This document shows, in pieces, positions 42,823-55,629 of a stretch of DNA of 64,000 bases. The notes beneath the pieces are model-generated. The model was not told where the DNA came from and did not search any database. It was given only the letters and a program-made list of their open reading frames with translations. This DNA is from Bacteroidales bacterium. GTDB taxonomy: Bacteria > Bacteroidota > Bacteroidia > Bacteroidales > UBA932. Both the position numbers and the translations under genes were made by a program. Location of the stretch: assembly GCA_016291185.1 (NCBI GenBank), contig JAEFAI010000009.1, positions 10,184 to 74,183 on the forward strand, in the 5' to 3' direction. The stretch's first letter is position 1. Each line of letters starts with the position of its first letter.

Positions 42823-45800
42823 CGCAAGTGGGAAAGGAAAAGGCGGGCGTCTTCGGGGTTGAAGCCGCGCGCGGCGGCGTAGGCATCGAGGGCTTCCGCC
42901 GGGAGGCGGCGGATCTCCGGGTAGGAGGCCGCCGGATGCGCGAAGACGAGCCCGCAGATGCTGGCGTCGGGAATCATGGCGCAGGACTCCGTGAGACGGA
43001 TGTCGAGCTGGTCGCCGCCGGGCAGCAGGGCGAGGATGTCGCGCTTGAGGCTGTGGTCCGGGCAGGAGGCATAACCCGCCGCGGGCTTGACGATCTTGAC
43101 CGGTGTCGCGGGGACCGGCTTCCCGTCGCGCTGCGCGTCCTTTAACTGTTTCTCCAACTGCGCGTCCAGCCAGCCAGATGCCGCTTCGGCGAGGGTCAGG
43201 CGCAGCGAGCGGTCCAGCAGGGAATCGTAATCCATTGAGCATGCCGGACAATCGCAGCCGGAGGGATGGAGATTCCGGGTCAAGCCCGGAATGACTACCT
43301 CGTCTTTCGCCGGCTTGCCTTTTCCGTCATTCGCCGGCTTGCCCTTCTCGTCATTCGCCGGCTTGACCGGCGAATCTCGATGGACCGAAATCGCAAACAT
43401 CCCCGCAGGGCTATCGAAACCATAGTCGCCCGGAGCGACGAAATCCGCGAGCGAGCGGCCGTCGGGGCCGTCCTGACGCAGCATCGGCAGGCGCCAGGCG
43501 GGAGCGACGATGGTGTCGCGATCGGCGTGGCAGGCGTCGAAGCGGGCGGCGATGCGGATGCGGCAGAGGCCCTCGCGCTTGATGACCTCCAGCCGCTCGA
43601 TAGCGTCCTCGTTGAGTTGGACGGTGGTGTCGTCGCCATGCTTGACGCCCCAAATCGCATAGAACAGCTTCCAGTCGAAGTACGGCAGTACCTCGGCGAT
43701 GCTGAGCTCCCGGCAGGGGATGCTCTCGAAGAAGGCCCCGCGGAGGTAAGTGTCGGCAGGGAAGGGATGACCATTTCCTTTAGTCATGCCGGACTGCGAT
43801 CCGGCATCTCCCGCCTTGTACAACGCCCTGATCTCCTCCTGCTTCCGGTGCTCCTCCGTCTCGGTGCCGGTGCGGTCGGAGAGCAGGCGCCCGGCGAGCA
43901 CGGCGCTGGCCGAGGCGTCGGGGGCGTAGAAAACATGGTCGTACAGGGGCGCCAGCTTGACGGCCGTGTGCAGGGCTGAGGTCGTAGCGCCGCCGATCAG
44001 AAGTGGCGTGCAGAGGCCCCGGGAGGCCATTTCGCGACAGAGCTCCTCCATCTGGTGGAGCGACGGCGTGATGAGTCCGCTGACGCCGATGATGTCGGCG
44101 CGGATCGCTTCCGCCTGGGCCAGGATTGTCTCGCGGGGGACCATCACCCCGAGGTCAGTGACCTCGAAACCATTGCATCGCAGCACGATGCCGAGAATAT
44201 TCTTTCCGATGTCATGCACGTCCCCCTGCACGGTAGCAAGCAGGATGCGCGGTTTGCCGGATCCGTCCTCCGATGCGCCCATGTAGGGCTGCAGAATCTC
44301 CACGGCGTCGCGCATCACTTTGGCGGACTTGACGACCTGCGGGAGGAACATCTTGCCGGCGGCGAAGCGCTCGCCCACGCGGGCCATGCCGTCCATCAAC
44401 GGCCCCTCGATGACGTCCACCGCGCGGCCCTTCTCCTGCAGGGCTTCCATAAGGTCCTGCTGCAGGGTGGGCGAGCCGCCGGCGACGAGCGCGTTGGCGA
44501 GGCGCTCGGATACCGGGCAGCTTTCCCCGCCTTTTTCTGTCCGGTCCCCTGTTTTTTCGGGGGACCCGCCAGGATTTCCCGGGCTTTTCTGGCCGGCTTC
44601 GGCCATTTGCTGCGCCAAAGCAATCAGCCGCTCGGTAGCTTCCGCGTCGCGGTCCAGAATCACATCCTCCACGGCGCGCAGCAGCCCGGGCTCGACGGCG
44701 TCGTAGGGGAGCAGCATCCCCGGGTTGACGATGCCCATGTCCAGACCCGCCTCCACGGCGTGGAAGAGGAAGGCCGTGTGCATCGCCTCGCGGACGGGAT
44801 TGTTGCCGCGGAAGGCGAAAGACAGGTTGGAGATGCCGCCGGAGCACATCGTGCCCGGCAGATTCAGCTTGATCCAGCGGACGGCCTCGATGAAGTCCAC
44901 CGCATAGCGGGCGTGCTCCGGAATGCCGGTGCCGACCGACAGGACGTTGACGTCGAAGATAATCTCCCAGGGCTGGTAGCCGGCCTGCTCCGTGAGGAGC
45001 CGGTAAGCCCGTCCGCAGATCTCGATCTTGCGCGCATAGGTCGTGGCCTGGCCCTGTTCGTCGAAGGCCATTACGACCACCGACGCACCCAGACGCCGGA
45101 TTTCACGGGCTTTCTTCAGGAATACTTCCTCGCCTTCCTTCAGGGAAATGGAGTTGACGATGCACCGCCCCTGGGCGTTCTTGAGGCCCGCGAGGAGCGT
45201 CTCCCAGTGGGAGGAGTCAATCATCAGGGCGGCCTTCGAGACGGCCGGATCGCCGGCGATGTGGCGCGTGAACTTCTCCATCTCGACGGTGGAGTCGAGC
45301 ATCGCGTCGTCCATATTGATGTCGATCACCGCGGCGCCGCCTTCGATCTGGCCGGCGGCTACCTGCAGGGCGGTGTCGTATTCGCCCGTGGCGATGAGTT
45401 TGGCAAATTTGCGCGAGCCGGCCACGTTGGTCCGCTCGCCGATGTTGGTGAACCGGCTCTGCCGCACGTCCAGACAGACGGCCTCCAGCCCGCTGACGTA
45501 GGGGCGCGCGTCCGGTGCGGGAATGGCCCGGGGGCTGATTCCGTGGACGGCCGCGGCGATGGCAGCGATGTGCTCGGGGGTGGTGCCGCAGCAGCCGCCG
45601 ACAAGGTTCACGAGCCCGCTCGCCGCCATTTGCCGCAACGCGGCAGCGGTCTGCTCAGGCTTCTCGTCGTAGGCGCCCATCTCGTTGGGCAGGCCGGCGT
45701 TGGGGTAGCAGCTCACGGCGCAGTCCGCCCACGCGGCGATGTCCGCGACGAGCGGGGCCAGGTCGGCGGCACCGAGCGAGCAGTTAAGTCCGAAGCTGAG

Positions 45801-46433
45801 CGGCCGGGCGTGCTGGACGGAGCGGTAGAACGCCTCCAGCGTCTGGCCGGTGAGGGTGCGCCCGCTGCGGTCGGCGACGGACACGGAGATGAGCAGCGGG
45901 AGGGCGGCCGCCTCGGGGATGCCGCTGATGGCGTAGAGGGCGGCCTTGGTGTTGAGGGCATCGAAACAGGTCTCCAGCAGCAGCGCGTCGGCGCCGCCTT
46001 CCACCAGGCCGCGGACCTGCTCGGCGTAGGCCGCGGCCATCTCGTCGAAGGAAACCGGCCGCCAGGCAGGATTGCCGAGGTCCTGCGGGAGGGTGAGGGA
46101 TTTCCCGGAAGGGCCCATCGACCCCGCCACCCAGACCTTGCGGGGGGCGGCATCGGCTTCGGCGCGGGCCAGGGAGGCGCCCGCCCGGGCGAATTCGCGC
46201 GCTTGCGCGGAACAGCCGTAGTCGGCCTGCGAAATGGCGTTGGCGCCGAAGGTGTTGGTGCTGATAATGTCCGCGCCGGCGTTGATGTATGCGCGATGGA
46301 TGCTCCGGACGATGTCCGGATGCGTGAGGTTGAACGGCTCGCTGTTGCCGCTGAGACCGTGGCGCTGGAGCATCGTGCCCATCGCCCCGTCCAGGATCAG
46401 AATCCTGTCGCGGAGAGCTTGCCGGAGGTCCAT
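42819..46433 (-). CDS. metH: Cobalamin-dependent methionine synthase, with repeat-derived insertions
   Basis: 1204 residues from ATG 46433, within the range for full-length MetH. It transfers a methyl group from methyl-THF to homocysteine through cobalamin. Order: homocysteine domain (about 1-310, zinc site GGCCGTT), pterin domain (about 345-600, [15 protein letters not shown]), helical cap and cobalamin domain ([10 protein letters not shown] near residue 734), activation domain to the end. Three non-family stretches coincide with palindromes: about 613-638 (linker), 875-882, and 1020-1054, where a tandem 24-bp repeat encodes [16 protein letters not shown] and KPAKDEVV followed by [10 protein letters not shown]. 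The ATG overlaps the metF stop (TGATG). Confidence 0.95.
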   Translation of the reverse strand: MDLRQALRDRILILDGAMGTMLQRHGLSGNSEPFNLTHPDIVRSIHRAYINAGADIISTNTFGANAISQADYGCSAQAREFARAGASLARAEADAAPRKVWVAGSMGPSGKSLTLPQDLGNPAWRPVSFDEMAAAYAEQVRGLVEGGADALLLETCFDALNTKAALYAISGIPEAAALPLLISVSVADRSGRTLTGQTLEAFYRSVQHARPLSFGLNCSLGAADLAPLVADIAAWADCAVSCYPNAGLPNEMGAYDEKPEQTAAALRQMAASGLVNLVGGCCGTTPEHIAAIAAAVHGISPRAIPAPDARPYVSGLEAVCLDVRQSRFTNIGERTNVAGSRKFAKLIATGEYDTALQVAAGQIEGGAAVIDINMDDAMLDSTVEMEKFTRHIAGDPAVSKAALMIDSSHWETLLAGLKNAQGRCIVNSISLKEGEEVFLKKAREIRRLGASVVVMAFDEQGQATTYARKIEICGRAYRLLTEQAGYQPWEIIFDVNVLSVGTGIPEHARYAVDFIEAVRWIKLNLPGTMCSGGISNLSFAFRGNNPVREAMHTAFLFHAVEAGLDMGIVNPGMLLPYDAVEPGLLRAVEDVILDRDAEATERLIALAQQMAEAGQKSPGNPGGSPEKTGDRTEKGGESCPVSERLANALVAGGSPTLQQDLMEALQEKGRAVDVIEGPLMDGMARVGERFAAGKMFLPQVVKSAKVMRDAVEILQPYMGASEDGSGKPRILLATVQGDVHDIGKNILGIVLRCNGFEVTDLGVMVPRETILAQAEAIRADIIGVSGLITPSLHQMEELCREMASRGLCTPLLIGGATTSALHTAVKLAPLYDHVFYAPDASASAVLAGRLLSDRTGTETEEHRKQEEIRALYKAGDAGSQSGMTKGNGHPFPADTYLRGAFFESIPCRELSIAEVLPYFDWKLFYAIWGVKHGDDTTVQLNEDAIERLEVIKREGLCRIRIAARFDACHADRDTIVAPAWRLPMLRQDGPDGRSLADFVAPGDYGFDSPAGMFAISVHRDSPVKPANDEKGKPANDGKGKPAKDEVVIPGLTRNLHPSGCDCPACSMDYDSLLDRSLRLTLAEAASGWLDAQLEKQLKDAQRDGKPVPATPVKIVKPAAGYASCPDHSLKRDILALLPGGDQLDIRLTESCAMIPDASICGLVFAHPAASYPEIRRLPAEALDAYAAARGFNPEDARLFLSHLR
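43272..43375. repeat. Tandem palindromic repeats (type A) inside metH
   Basis: Three 24-bp-period units start at 43301, 43325 and 43349; the last closes as ATTCGCCGG-CTTGA-CCGGCGAAT (43353-43375). Beside them is a related hairpin ATTCCGGG-TCAAG-CCCGGAAT (43272-43292). All are translated in frame. Confidence 0.9.
43786..43807. repeat. 22-bp hairpin inside metH
   Basis: ATGCCGGA-CTGCGA-TCCGGCAT, perfect 8-bp arms, encoding a Gly/Ser-rich stretch ([11 protein letters not shown]) between the cobalamin and activation domains. Confidence 0.6.
44543..44566. repeat. 24-bp hairpin inside the metH linker
   Basis: GGTCCCC and GGGGACC arms (7 bp) around a T-rich loop, within a Gly/Pro/Lys-rich linker between the pterin and cobalamin domains. 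Confidence 0.45.
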
Positions 46434-47329
46434 CAGAAGCATTCTTTCAGGACGCTGATGACGTTGTCGCTGCGTCCCATCGTGTAGAAGTGAATCTCTT
46501 CGACCCCGTGCGCGAGCAGGTCGCGGCACTGCGCCTTGCACCACTCCTGGCCGATCTCATAGGCCTTGTCGGGGTGGGCGGCGATTTCCGCGGTCAGCGC
46601 CACGGGGATGTCGATGGAGAAGCTCTCCGGCAGCAGGTCCACCTGCCGGGCCGACGAGAGCGGCTTGATGCCGGGGATGATCGGAATGGTGATGCCCGCG
46701 GCGCGGCAGCGCGCCACGAAGTCATAGAACACGGCGTTGTCGAAGAACATCTGGGTGATGATCTGGTCGGCGCCGGCATCGACTTTCTCCTTGAGATACT
46801 GGATGTCGGTCTCGGGGTTGGGCGACTCGAAATGCTTTTCGGGATAGCCGCCCACGCCCAGCGCGAACAGGCGCTGCCCGCCGTTCGCCGCCTCAAAGCG
46901 GCGGATGGCTGCAAGCAGCTCGCTGGCGTGTGCGTAGCCGCCGGGCTCGGGCGTGAAACGCTTCTCGCCCGGCAGCGCGTCGCCGCGCAGGACGAGGATG
47001 TTGCGAATGCCCATGAACTTGAAGTCCTGCAGCTGGGATTCGATCTGGTCGGCGCTGGCGCCGCCGCAAATCAGGTGCGGGACCACCTCCACTTCGGGGA
47101 ATGCCGCCTGCACGGCCGCGCAGACGGCGGTCTGGCTGATGCGCTTGCGCAGCAGGTGGCGCGTGTAGCCACCGCCGGGCTCCGCACGGAACTCGTACTC
47201 GTCGCGGTGGCAGGTCACGTTGATATAGCGCGGCCCGAACTCCATGAACGGACGGATGCTGTCCAGGAGCTCGGCCTTGGTGATGCCCTTCAAGGGCGGA
47301 ACAATCTCTAGCGAGGGAAACGGCTTCAT
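46433..47329 (-). CDS. metF: 5,10-methylenetetrahydrofolate reductase
   Basis: 298 residues. It makes 5-methyl-THF, the methyl donor used by the next gene, metH, whose start codon overlaps its stop. Family signatures: EIVPPLKG with the catalytic-site Glu, YINVTCHRDEY, PHLICGGASADQIES, ILVLRGDALPGE and DQIITQMFFDN. The minus-strand box TATCTTTA (47362-47355) lies 25 nt before the ATG. No riboswitch was recognised in the 67-bp space to the divergent serine acetyltransferase gene. Confidence 0.96.
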   Translation of the reverse strand: MKPFPSLEIVPPLKGITKAELLDSIRPFMEFGPRYINVTCHRDEYEFRAEPGGGYTRHLLRKRISQTAVCAAVQAAFPEVEVVPHLICGGASADQIESQLQDFKFMGIRNILVLRGDALPGEKRFTPEPGGYAHASELLAAIRRFEAANGGQRLFALGVGGYPEKHFESPNPETDIQYLKEKVDAGADQIITQMFFDNAVFYDFVARCRAAGITIPIIPGIKPLSSARQVDLLPESFSIDIPVALTAEIAAHPDKAYEIGQEWCKAQCRDLLAHGVEEIHFYTMGRSDNVISVLKECF

Positions 47330-47354
47330 GGGGGCAATAACTACTTTCTGGTGG

Positions 47355-47392
47355 TAAAGATAGTGATTTTCTGTTAATACTTTTTATCTTTG
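47355..47392. promoter_or_regulatory. Divergent promoter boxes for metF and the serine acetyltransferase gene
   Basis: Minus strand TATCTTTA (47362-47355) towards metF-metH; plus strand TATCTTTG (47385-47392) towards the acetyltransferase, ending 4 nt before its ATG. Confidence 0.55.
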
Positions 47393-47396
47393 GGGT

Positions 47397-48119
47397 ATGG
47401 AAGAACTGTTGACTGAACTCATTGTGCTGATGCGCCGTGTCGTCTTCCCCGAGTACGTCGGGCAGGAAGACCGGGCGCTGGATTACATGCGCATCCGGAG
47501 CGTGGTCCGCAAGATTGCTGGCGACAAGAAGGCCGATGCTTTCATGGAGCGCATTCCGGAAATCGCCCGCCTGCTCCACACGGACGTGGAGGCCATCGCG
47601 GACAATGATCCGGCGGTTGAGGACCGCACGGAGGTGGTGCTCTGCTACCCTTGTATCAAGGTGATGCTGCACTACCGCACCGCGCATGAGCTTCTGCAGT
47701 TGGAAGTTCCCGTGGCGCCGCGCCTCCTCACGGAGATGGCCCATTCAGCCACCGGTATCGACATCCATCCCGGCGCGCAGATCGGCGAGTACTTCGCCAT
47801 CGACCACGGTACCGGCGTGGTGATCGGCGCTACGACCGTGATCGGCAATCACGTGATGCTCTATCAGGGCGTGACCCTCGGCGCCAAGAATTTCAAATAC
47901 GACCCGGACGGCCGTCCGCTCAACGAACCCCGCCATCCTATCCTGGAGGACAATGTGACGGTCTATGCCAATACAACCATTCTCGGGCGCGTGACGATCG
48001 GCCATGACACCGTGGTCGGCGGTAACGTCTGGCTTACGCACGATGTCCCGCCGCAGTCGCGCATCCTGCAGTCCCGCGCGGTTGAGCAGCCGCTCTTCGC
48101 AGACGGCGCAGGGATTTAG
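47397..48119 (+). CDS. cysE: Serine O-acetyltransferase
   Basis: 240 residues. Makes O-acetylserine from serine and acetyl-CoA, the first step of cysteine synthesis. After an alpha-helical N-terminus (about 1-110) comes a left-handed beta helix of hexapeptide repeats with the catalytic motif GIDIHPGAQIGEYFAIDHGTG (about 119-139) and GNHVMLYQGVTLGA. The length is that of the EpsC-type. It converges on cysK, which uses its product. Confidence 0.94.
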   Translation: MEELLTELIVLMRRVVFPEYVGQEDRALDYMRIRSVVRKIAGDKKADAFMERIPEIARLLHTDVEAIADNDPAVEDRTEVVLCYPCIKVMLHYRTAHELLQLEVPVAPRLLTEMAHSATGIDIHPGAQIGEYFAIDHGTGVVIGATTVIGNHVMLYQGVTLGAKNFKYDPDGRPLNEPRHPILEDNVTVYANTTILGRVTIGHDTVVGGNVWLTHDVPPQSRILQSRAVEQPLFADGAGI

Positions 48120-48136
48120 TCTTTTTTTTCTTTATA

Positions 48137-48223
48137 TGCGGTAGGCGTCCCAAATCCTGGGACGCCTACCGCATTTAGGCCGTTTTTGCGGTTAGCCTGC
48201 CAGATTTTGGGACGCCTACCGCA
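48137..48223. repeat. Paired hairpin repeats (type C) between cysE and cysK
   Basis: First hairpin: TGCGGTAGGCGTCCCA and its perfect complement (48137-48152 and 48158-48173, 5-nt loop). Second: a decayed left arm (48187-48202) with an identical right arm (48208-48223). It lies between convergent genes and may act as a terminator, though neither side has a strong T-tract. Confidence 0.85.
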
Positions 48224-48225
48224 CC

Positions 48226-49143
48226 CTAGCGTTCAAACAGCGGCGTGGAGAGGTAGCGCTCGCCGGTGTCGGGGAGCAGGGCCACGATGAGCTTGCCCTT
48301 GTTCTCCGGCTTCTTCGCGAGCTCGTAGGTTGCGCTGAAGGCGGCGCCGGAGGAGATGCCGACGAGCAGACCGAGGCGGTCGGCCAGCAGGCGGGCTCCG
48401 GCGAAGGCGTCGTCGTCGGTGACGGTGAGCACGTTATCGACATAATCCTTCAAGAAGGTCTGCGGGACGAAACCTGCGCCGATGCCCTGAATCTTATGCT
48501 TGCCGGGGACGCCCGTGGTGATGACGGCAGAGGAAGCGGGCTCCACGCCGATGACCTGGATGCTCTCTTTGTGGGCCTTCAGACCCTTGCCGGTACCGCT
48601 GACGGTGCCGCCTGTGCCGATGCCGGCCACGAAAATACCAACTTCTCCGTCGGTGTCTCGCCAGATCTCCTGGGCGGTGGTGCGCTCGTGGGCGGCCGGG
48701 TTGGCCAGGTTAGTGAATTGCCCGAGGATCACGGCGCCCGGAGTATTCTGACGGATTTCTTCTGCTTTGGCGATGGCTCCCTTCATGCCTTCCGCTCCGG
48801 GCGTGAGCACGATCTCGGCGCCGAAGGCTTTGAGGAGGTTGCGACGCTCGACACTCATCGTGTCGGGCATCGTGAGGATGGTTTTGTACCCCTTGGCGCG
48901 AGCCACCCAGGCAAGACCGATGCCGGTGTTGCCGCTGGTGGGTTCCACGATGGTGGCGCCTGCTTTGAGCGTACCTTTCTGTTCAGCGTCTTCGATCATC
49001 GCCAGAGCGATGCGGTCCTTGACGCTGCCCCCGGGGTTGTATTTTTCGAGCTTGAGCGCGATGCGCGCCTGCTGGCCATCCAGGCCGGAGACCTCCAGGA
49101 GGGGGGTGTTCCCGATGAGGTCGGTAAGGTTCTGGTATATCAT
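48226..49143 (-). CDS. cysK: Cysteine synthase A (O-acetylserine sulfhydrylase)
   Basis: 305 residues. A PLP enzyme joining O-acetylserine and sulfide. Seen: LIGNTPLLEV, the PLP lysine in GGSVKDRIA, PTSGNTGIGLAWVA, GTGGTVSGTGK and the substrate-loop end GIGAGFVP. CysM-type enzymes share these, but the GIGAGFVP loop favours CysK. The box TAACTTTA (49158-49151) ends 7 nt before the ATG. Confidence 0.96.
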   Translation of the reverse strand: MIYQNLTDLIGNTPLLEVSGLDGQQARIALKLEKYNPGGSVKDRIALAMIEDAEQKGTLKAGATIVEPTSGNTGIGLAWVARAKGYKTILTMPDTMSVERRNLLKAFGAEIVLTPGAEGMKGAIAKAEEIRQNTPGAVILGQFTNLANPAAHERTTAQEIWRDTDGEVGIFVAGIGTGGTVSGTGKGLKAHKESIQVIGVEPASSAVITTGVPGKHKIQGIGAGFVPQTFLKDYVDNVLTVTDDDAFAGARLLADRLGLLVGISSGAAFSATYELAKKPENKGKLIVALLPDTGERYLSTPLFER

Positions 49144-49150
49144 AATGCTG

Positions 49151-49158
49151 TAAAGTTA
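49151..49158 (-). promoter_or_regulatory. -7-like box of cysK
   Basis: TAACTTTA on the minus strand, one mismatch from TAnnTTTG, 7 nt before the cysK start. Confidence 0.4.
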
Positions 49159-49169
49159 CTAATATTTTT

Positions 49170-49260
49170 GCAGCATCAGCAGACTGCCCCTTGCGGGCAA
49201 AGTAAATCGTCCTCGCTTCGTTGCGGAAATGCCCGCCCGGGGCAGCCCGCTGCCTGCTGC
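49170..49260. repeat. Palindromic element (type B) between cysK and metY
   Basis: Long imperfect inverted arms: GCAGCATCAGCAGACTGCCC onward to 49198, and its complement from 49231 to 49260. The ends (GCAGCAG, TGCCCC) and the TTCG-containing interior resemble the element inside rnr at 29088-29204. Confidence 0.65.
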
Positions 49261-49269
49261 TGCCAGAAG

Positions 49270-50556
49270 CTACTGCGCTTCAAATGCTTGTTCTATATCT
49301 GCTATAATGTCATCGATGTGCTCCACGCCGATGGACAGACGGATGGTCGTCGGGGTGATGTGCTGCTCGGCGAGTTCTTCCGGGCTGAGCTGGGAGTGGG
49401 TGGTGGTGTAGGGATGGATGACCAGGCTCTTGACATCGGCCACGTTGGCGAGCAGGGAGAAGATCTTGAGGTTGTCGATGAAACGCCAGGCGTCTTCCTG
49501 CGTGCCCTTGATCTCAAAGGTGAAAATGGAGCCGGCACCCTTCGGGAAATAGCGACAGTACAGCGCGTGATCGTGGTGCTCGGGTAGGGCCGGGTGGTTG
49601 ACCTTCGCCACCTTCGGATGCTTGGAGAGGTACTCGACGACCTTGAGGGCATTCTGGGTGTGGCGCTCTATGCGCAGCGGGAGGGACTCCACGCCCTGGA
49701 GGAGGATCCAGGCGTTGAAGGGGCTGATGGCAGCGCCGGTGTCGCGCAGCAGGACGGCACGGATGCGCGTGACGAAGGCGGCCGGGCCGGCCACGTCGGC
49801 AAAGACGGCACCGTGATAGCTCGGATCCGGTTTTGCGAGCGTCGGGTACTTGTCGGCGTTCGCCTTCCAGTCGAACTTGCCACCGTCCACGATCACGCCG
49901 CCGAGGGAGCTGCCGTGGCCACCGATGAACTTGGTCGCGGAGTGGACGACAATGTCGGCGCCATGCTCGAGCGGTCGGATGACGATAGGGGCAAAGGTGT
50001 TGTCCACGATGAACACGATCCCGTGCCGGTGCGCCACGGCAGCAATGCCTTCGAAGTCGGCGACATCAGAGTTCGGGTTGCCGAAGGTCTCGGCATAGAT
50101 CACTTTGGTGTTGGGCCGGATGGCAGCCTCGAGGGCTTTCAAATCATTGACATTCAAAATAGTATTCTCGACACCCTGCGTGGTGAGGGTGTGGGTGATC
50201 AGGTTGTAGGAACCGCCGTAGAGGTTGTCGGCGGCGATGATGTGGTCGCCATTCTGCAGGACATTCTGCAGGGCGTAGGTGATGGCGGCGGCGCCGGAAG
50301 CGACCGCCAGGCCGGCCACACCACCCTCGAGGGCGGCGACGCGCTCCTCGAACACACCCTGGGTGGAGTTGGTCAGTCGGCCATAAATGTTGCCCGGGTC
50401 GCGCAGGCCGAAGCGGTCGGCCGCGTGCTGGGAGTTACGGAAAACGTATGAAGTCGTCTGATAAATAGGTACAGCGCGGGAATCAGATGCGGGGTCCGGG
50501 GTCTCCTGGCCGACATGGATGGCCAGCGTCTCAACATGGTAATTTTTCGTGCTCAT
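49270..50556 (-). CDS. metY: O-acetylhomoserine sulfhydrylase
   Basis: 428 residues. A PLP enzyme of the Cys/Met metabolism family that makes homocysteine from O-acetylhomoserine and sulfide. Seen: IYQTTSYVFRNSQHAADRF, NIYGRLTNSTQGVFEERVAALEGG (split here for clarity as NIYGRLTNSTQ and RVAALEGG), YAETFGNPNSDV, and the PLP lysine in HSATKFIGGHG. The approximately 430-residue length and LPEHHDHALYCRYFPKGAGS favour MetY over MetB/MetC-type enzymes of about 390 residues. It feeds homocysteine to metH. The divergent Lrp/AsnC gene is a likely regulator. Confidence 0.94.
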   Translation of the reverse strand: MSTKNYHVETLAIHVGQETPDPASDSRAVPIYQTTSYVFRNSQHAADRFGLRDPGNIYGRLTNSTQGVFEERVAALEGGVAGLAVASGAAAITYALQNVLQNGDHIIAADNLYGGSYNLITHTLTTQGVENTILNVNDLKALEAAIRPNTKVIYAETFGNPNSDVADFEGIAAVAHRHGIVFIVDNTFAPIVIRPLEHGADIVVHSATKFIGGHGSSLGGVIVDGGKFDWKANADKYPTLAKPDPSYHGAVFADVAGPAAFVTRIRAVLLRDTGAAISPFNAWILLQGVESLPLRIERHTQNALKVVEYLSKHPKVAKVNHPALPEHHDHALYCRYFPKGAGSIFTFEIKGTQEDAWRFIDNLKIFSLLANVADVKSLVIHPYTTTHSQLSPEELAEQHITPTTIRLSIGVEHIDDIIADIEQAFEAQ

Positions 50557-50589
50557 ATTCTTGAATTATTAAAATTATAATCTTTTTTC

Positions 50590-50694
50590 TTGCCGGCCGG
50601 AAGCTCCCGTTTCTCCGCTATCGTGCTTCGCTCCGCTTCGCACGACCCTGTCCGGGTGAACGGCTCCGAAACGGGACTTCCGGCGGGCTGGCAA
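50590..50694. repeat. Palindromic element (type B) upstream of metY
   Basis: 105 bp with inverted arms (TTGCCGGCCGGAAG...CCCGTTTC at 50590-50613 and the complement ending GGCAA at 50694). The core contains GCTTCGCTCCGCTTCG and CGACCCTGTCCGGGTGAACG, shared with the element inside manA (27753-27838). It lies just ahead of the metY start codon. Confidence 0.8.
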
Positions 50695-50724
50695 TGACAA
50701 AGGTCGGGCGTTTAGAATAATCTT

Positions 50725-50764
50725 CCAAAGACTTTTTAAACTTTGGAGAATAATGCTAAATTTG
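50725..50764 (+). promoter_or_regulatory. Promoter and operator candidate of the Lrp/AsnC gene
   Basis: TAAATTTG (50757-50764) is a full -7 match, 74 nt before the ATG at 50839. The 22-bp inverted repeat CCAAAG-N10-CTTTGG (50725-50746) covers the -33 area and lies between the divergent metY and the regulator, as an Lrp-type site would. Confidence 0.5.
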
Positions 50765-50838
50765 TGATTTGGATAGAATAATAATTCCGCAAACCGAGCA
50801 AAAAGGCAGAGCGGACAGAACAAAAATCTTTTGGCCCT

Positions 50839-51303
50839 ATGAGCGGACTCGACGCCACCGATCTCGCCATCCTGCGCATCCTGCAGGAAGACGCTGCGCT
50901 GACCAACAAACAGGTCGCCGCGCGCGTACATCTTTCCCCCACGCCCGTCTTCGAGCGCATCAAGCGCCTGCGCGAGCAGGGCTACATCAAAGGCTACGTG
51001 GCCGTGCTCGATGCCGAGAAGCTCGACTGCTCCTTCATCGCCTTCTGCTACATCAAGATGAAGCAGCACACCTTCGAGAACGCCCAGCGCCTGATGGACG
51101 CCGTGCAGAGCATGGAAGAAGTCGGAGAATGCTACAATATATCAGGCGACTACGACTTCCTGCTGAAAGTCTACGTCTCCAGTATGAAGGAGTACCAGCA
51201 GTTCGTGCTGCGGATCCTCGGCGAGCTCGACTGCATCGGCGGCCTGAACAGCTCCTTCGTCATGGGCGAAGTCAAGAACACCCATGCCGTCCCGGTACGA
51301 TGA
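50839..51303 (+). CDS. Lrp/AsnC-family transcriptional regulator
   Basis: 154 residues. N-terminal winged helix-turn-helix (LDATDLAILRILQEDAALTN, then KQVAARVHLSPTPVFERIKRL) and C-terminal RAM ligand-binding domain (about 70-150, with CYNISGDYDFLLKVYVSSM). Family members form octamers and respond to amino acids. It is divergent from metY and near cysK, so sulfur amino-acid control is a fair guess; the effector is unknown. Confidence 0.9.
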   Translation: MSGLDATDLAILRILQEDAALTNKQVAARVHLSPTPVFERIKRLREQGYIKGYVAVLDAEKLDCSFIAFCYIKMKQHTFENAQRLMDAVQSMEEVGECYNISGDYDFLLKVYVSSMKEYQQFVLRILGELDCIGGLNSSFVMGEVKNTHAVPVR

Positions 51304-51304
51304 A

Positions 51305-51334
51305 AAAAGCCGGCCCCGCGGGGGTCGGCTTTCT
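51305..51334. terminator. Bidirectional terminator between the Lrp/AsnC gene and rpoC
   Basis: AAAGCCGGCCCC-GCG-GGGGTCGGCTTT (51307-51333), with A-rich left and T-rich right flanks; one G-T mispair in the stem. Confidence 0.85.
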
Positions 51335-51354
51335 TCTATAGAGAGGTAAGTACC

Positions 51355-55608
<4,254 letters not shown>

Positions 55609-55629
55609 ATTACGTTTCGTTCAAACCAA

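Noticed and set aside
43301..43375. CRISPR-like regular repeats (24-bp period)
   Set aside because: Units are directly adjacent with no spacers, only two or three copies, lie within a translated gene, and no cas genes are present.
47330..47396. SAM riboswitch or other methionine leader before metF, and also before metK (17899-17965)
   Set aside because: The spaces are 67-68 bp with no recognisable riboswitch helices.
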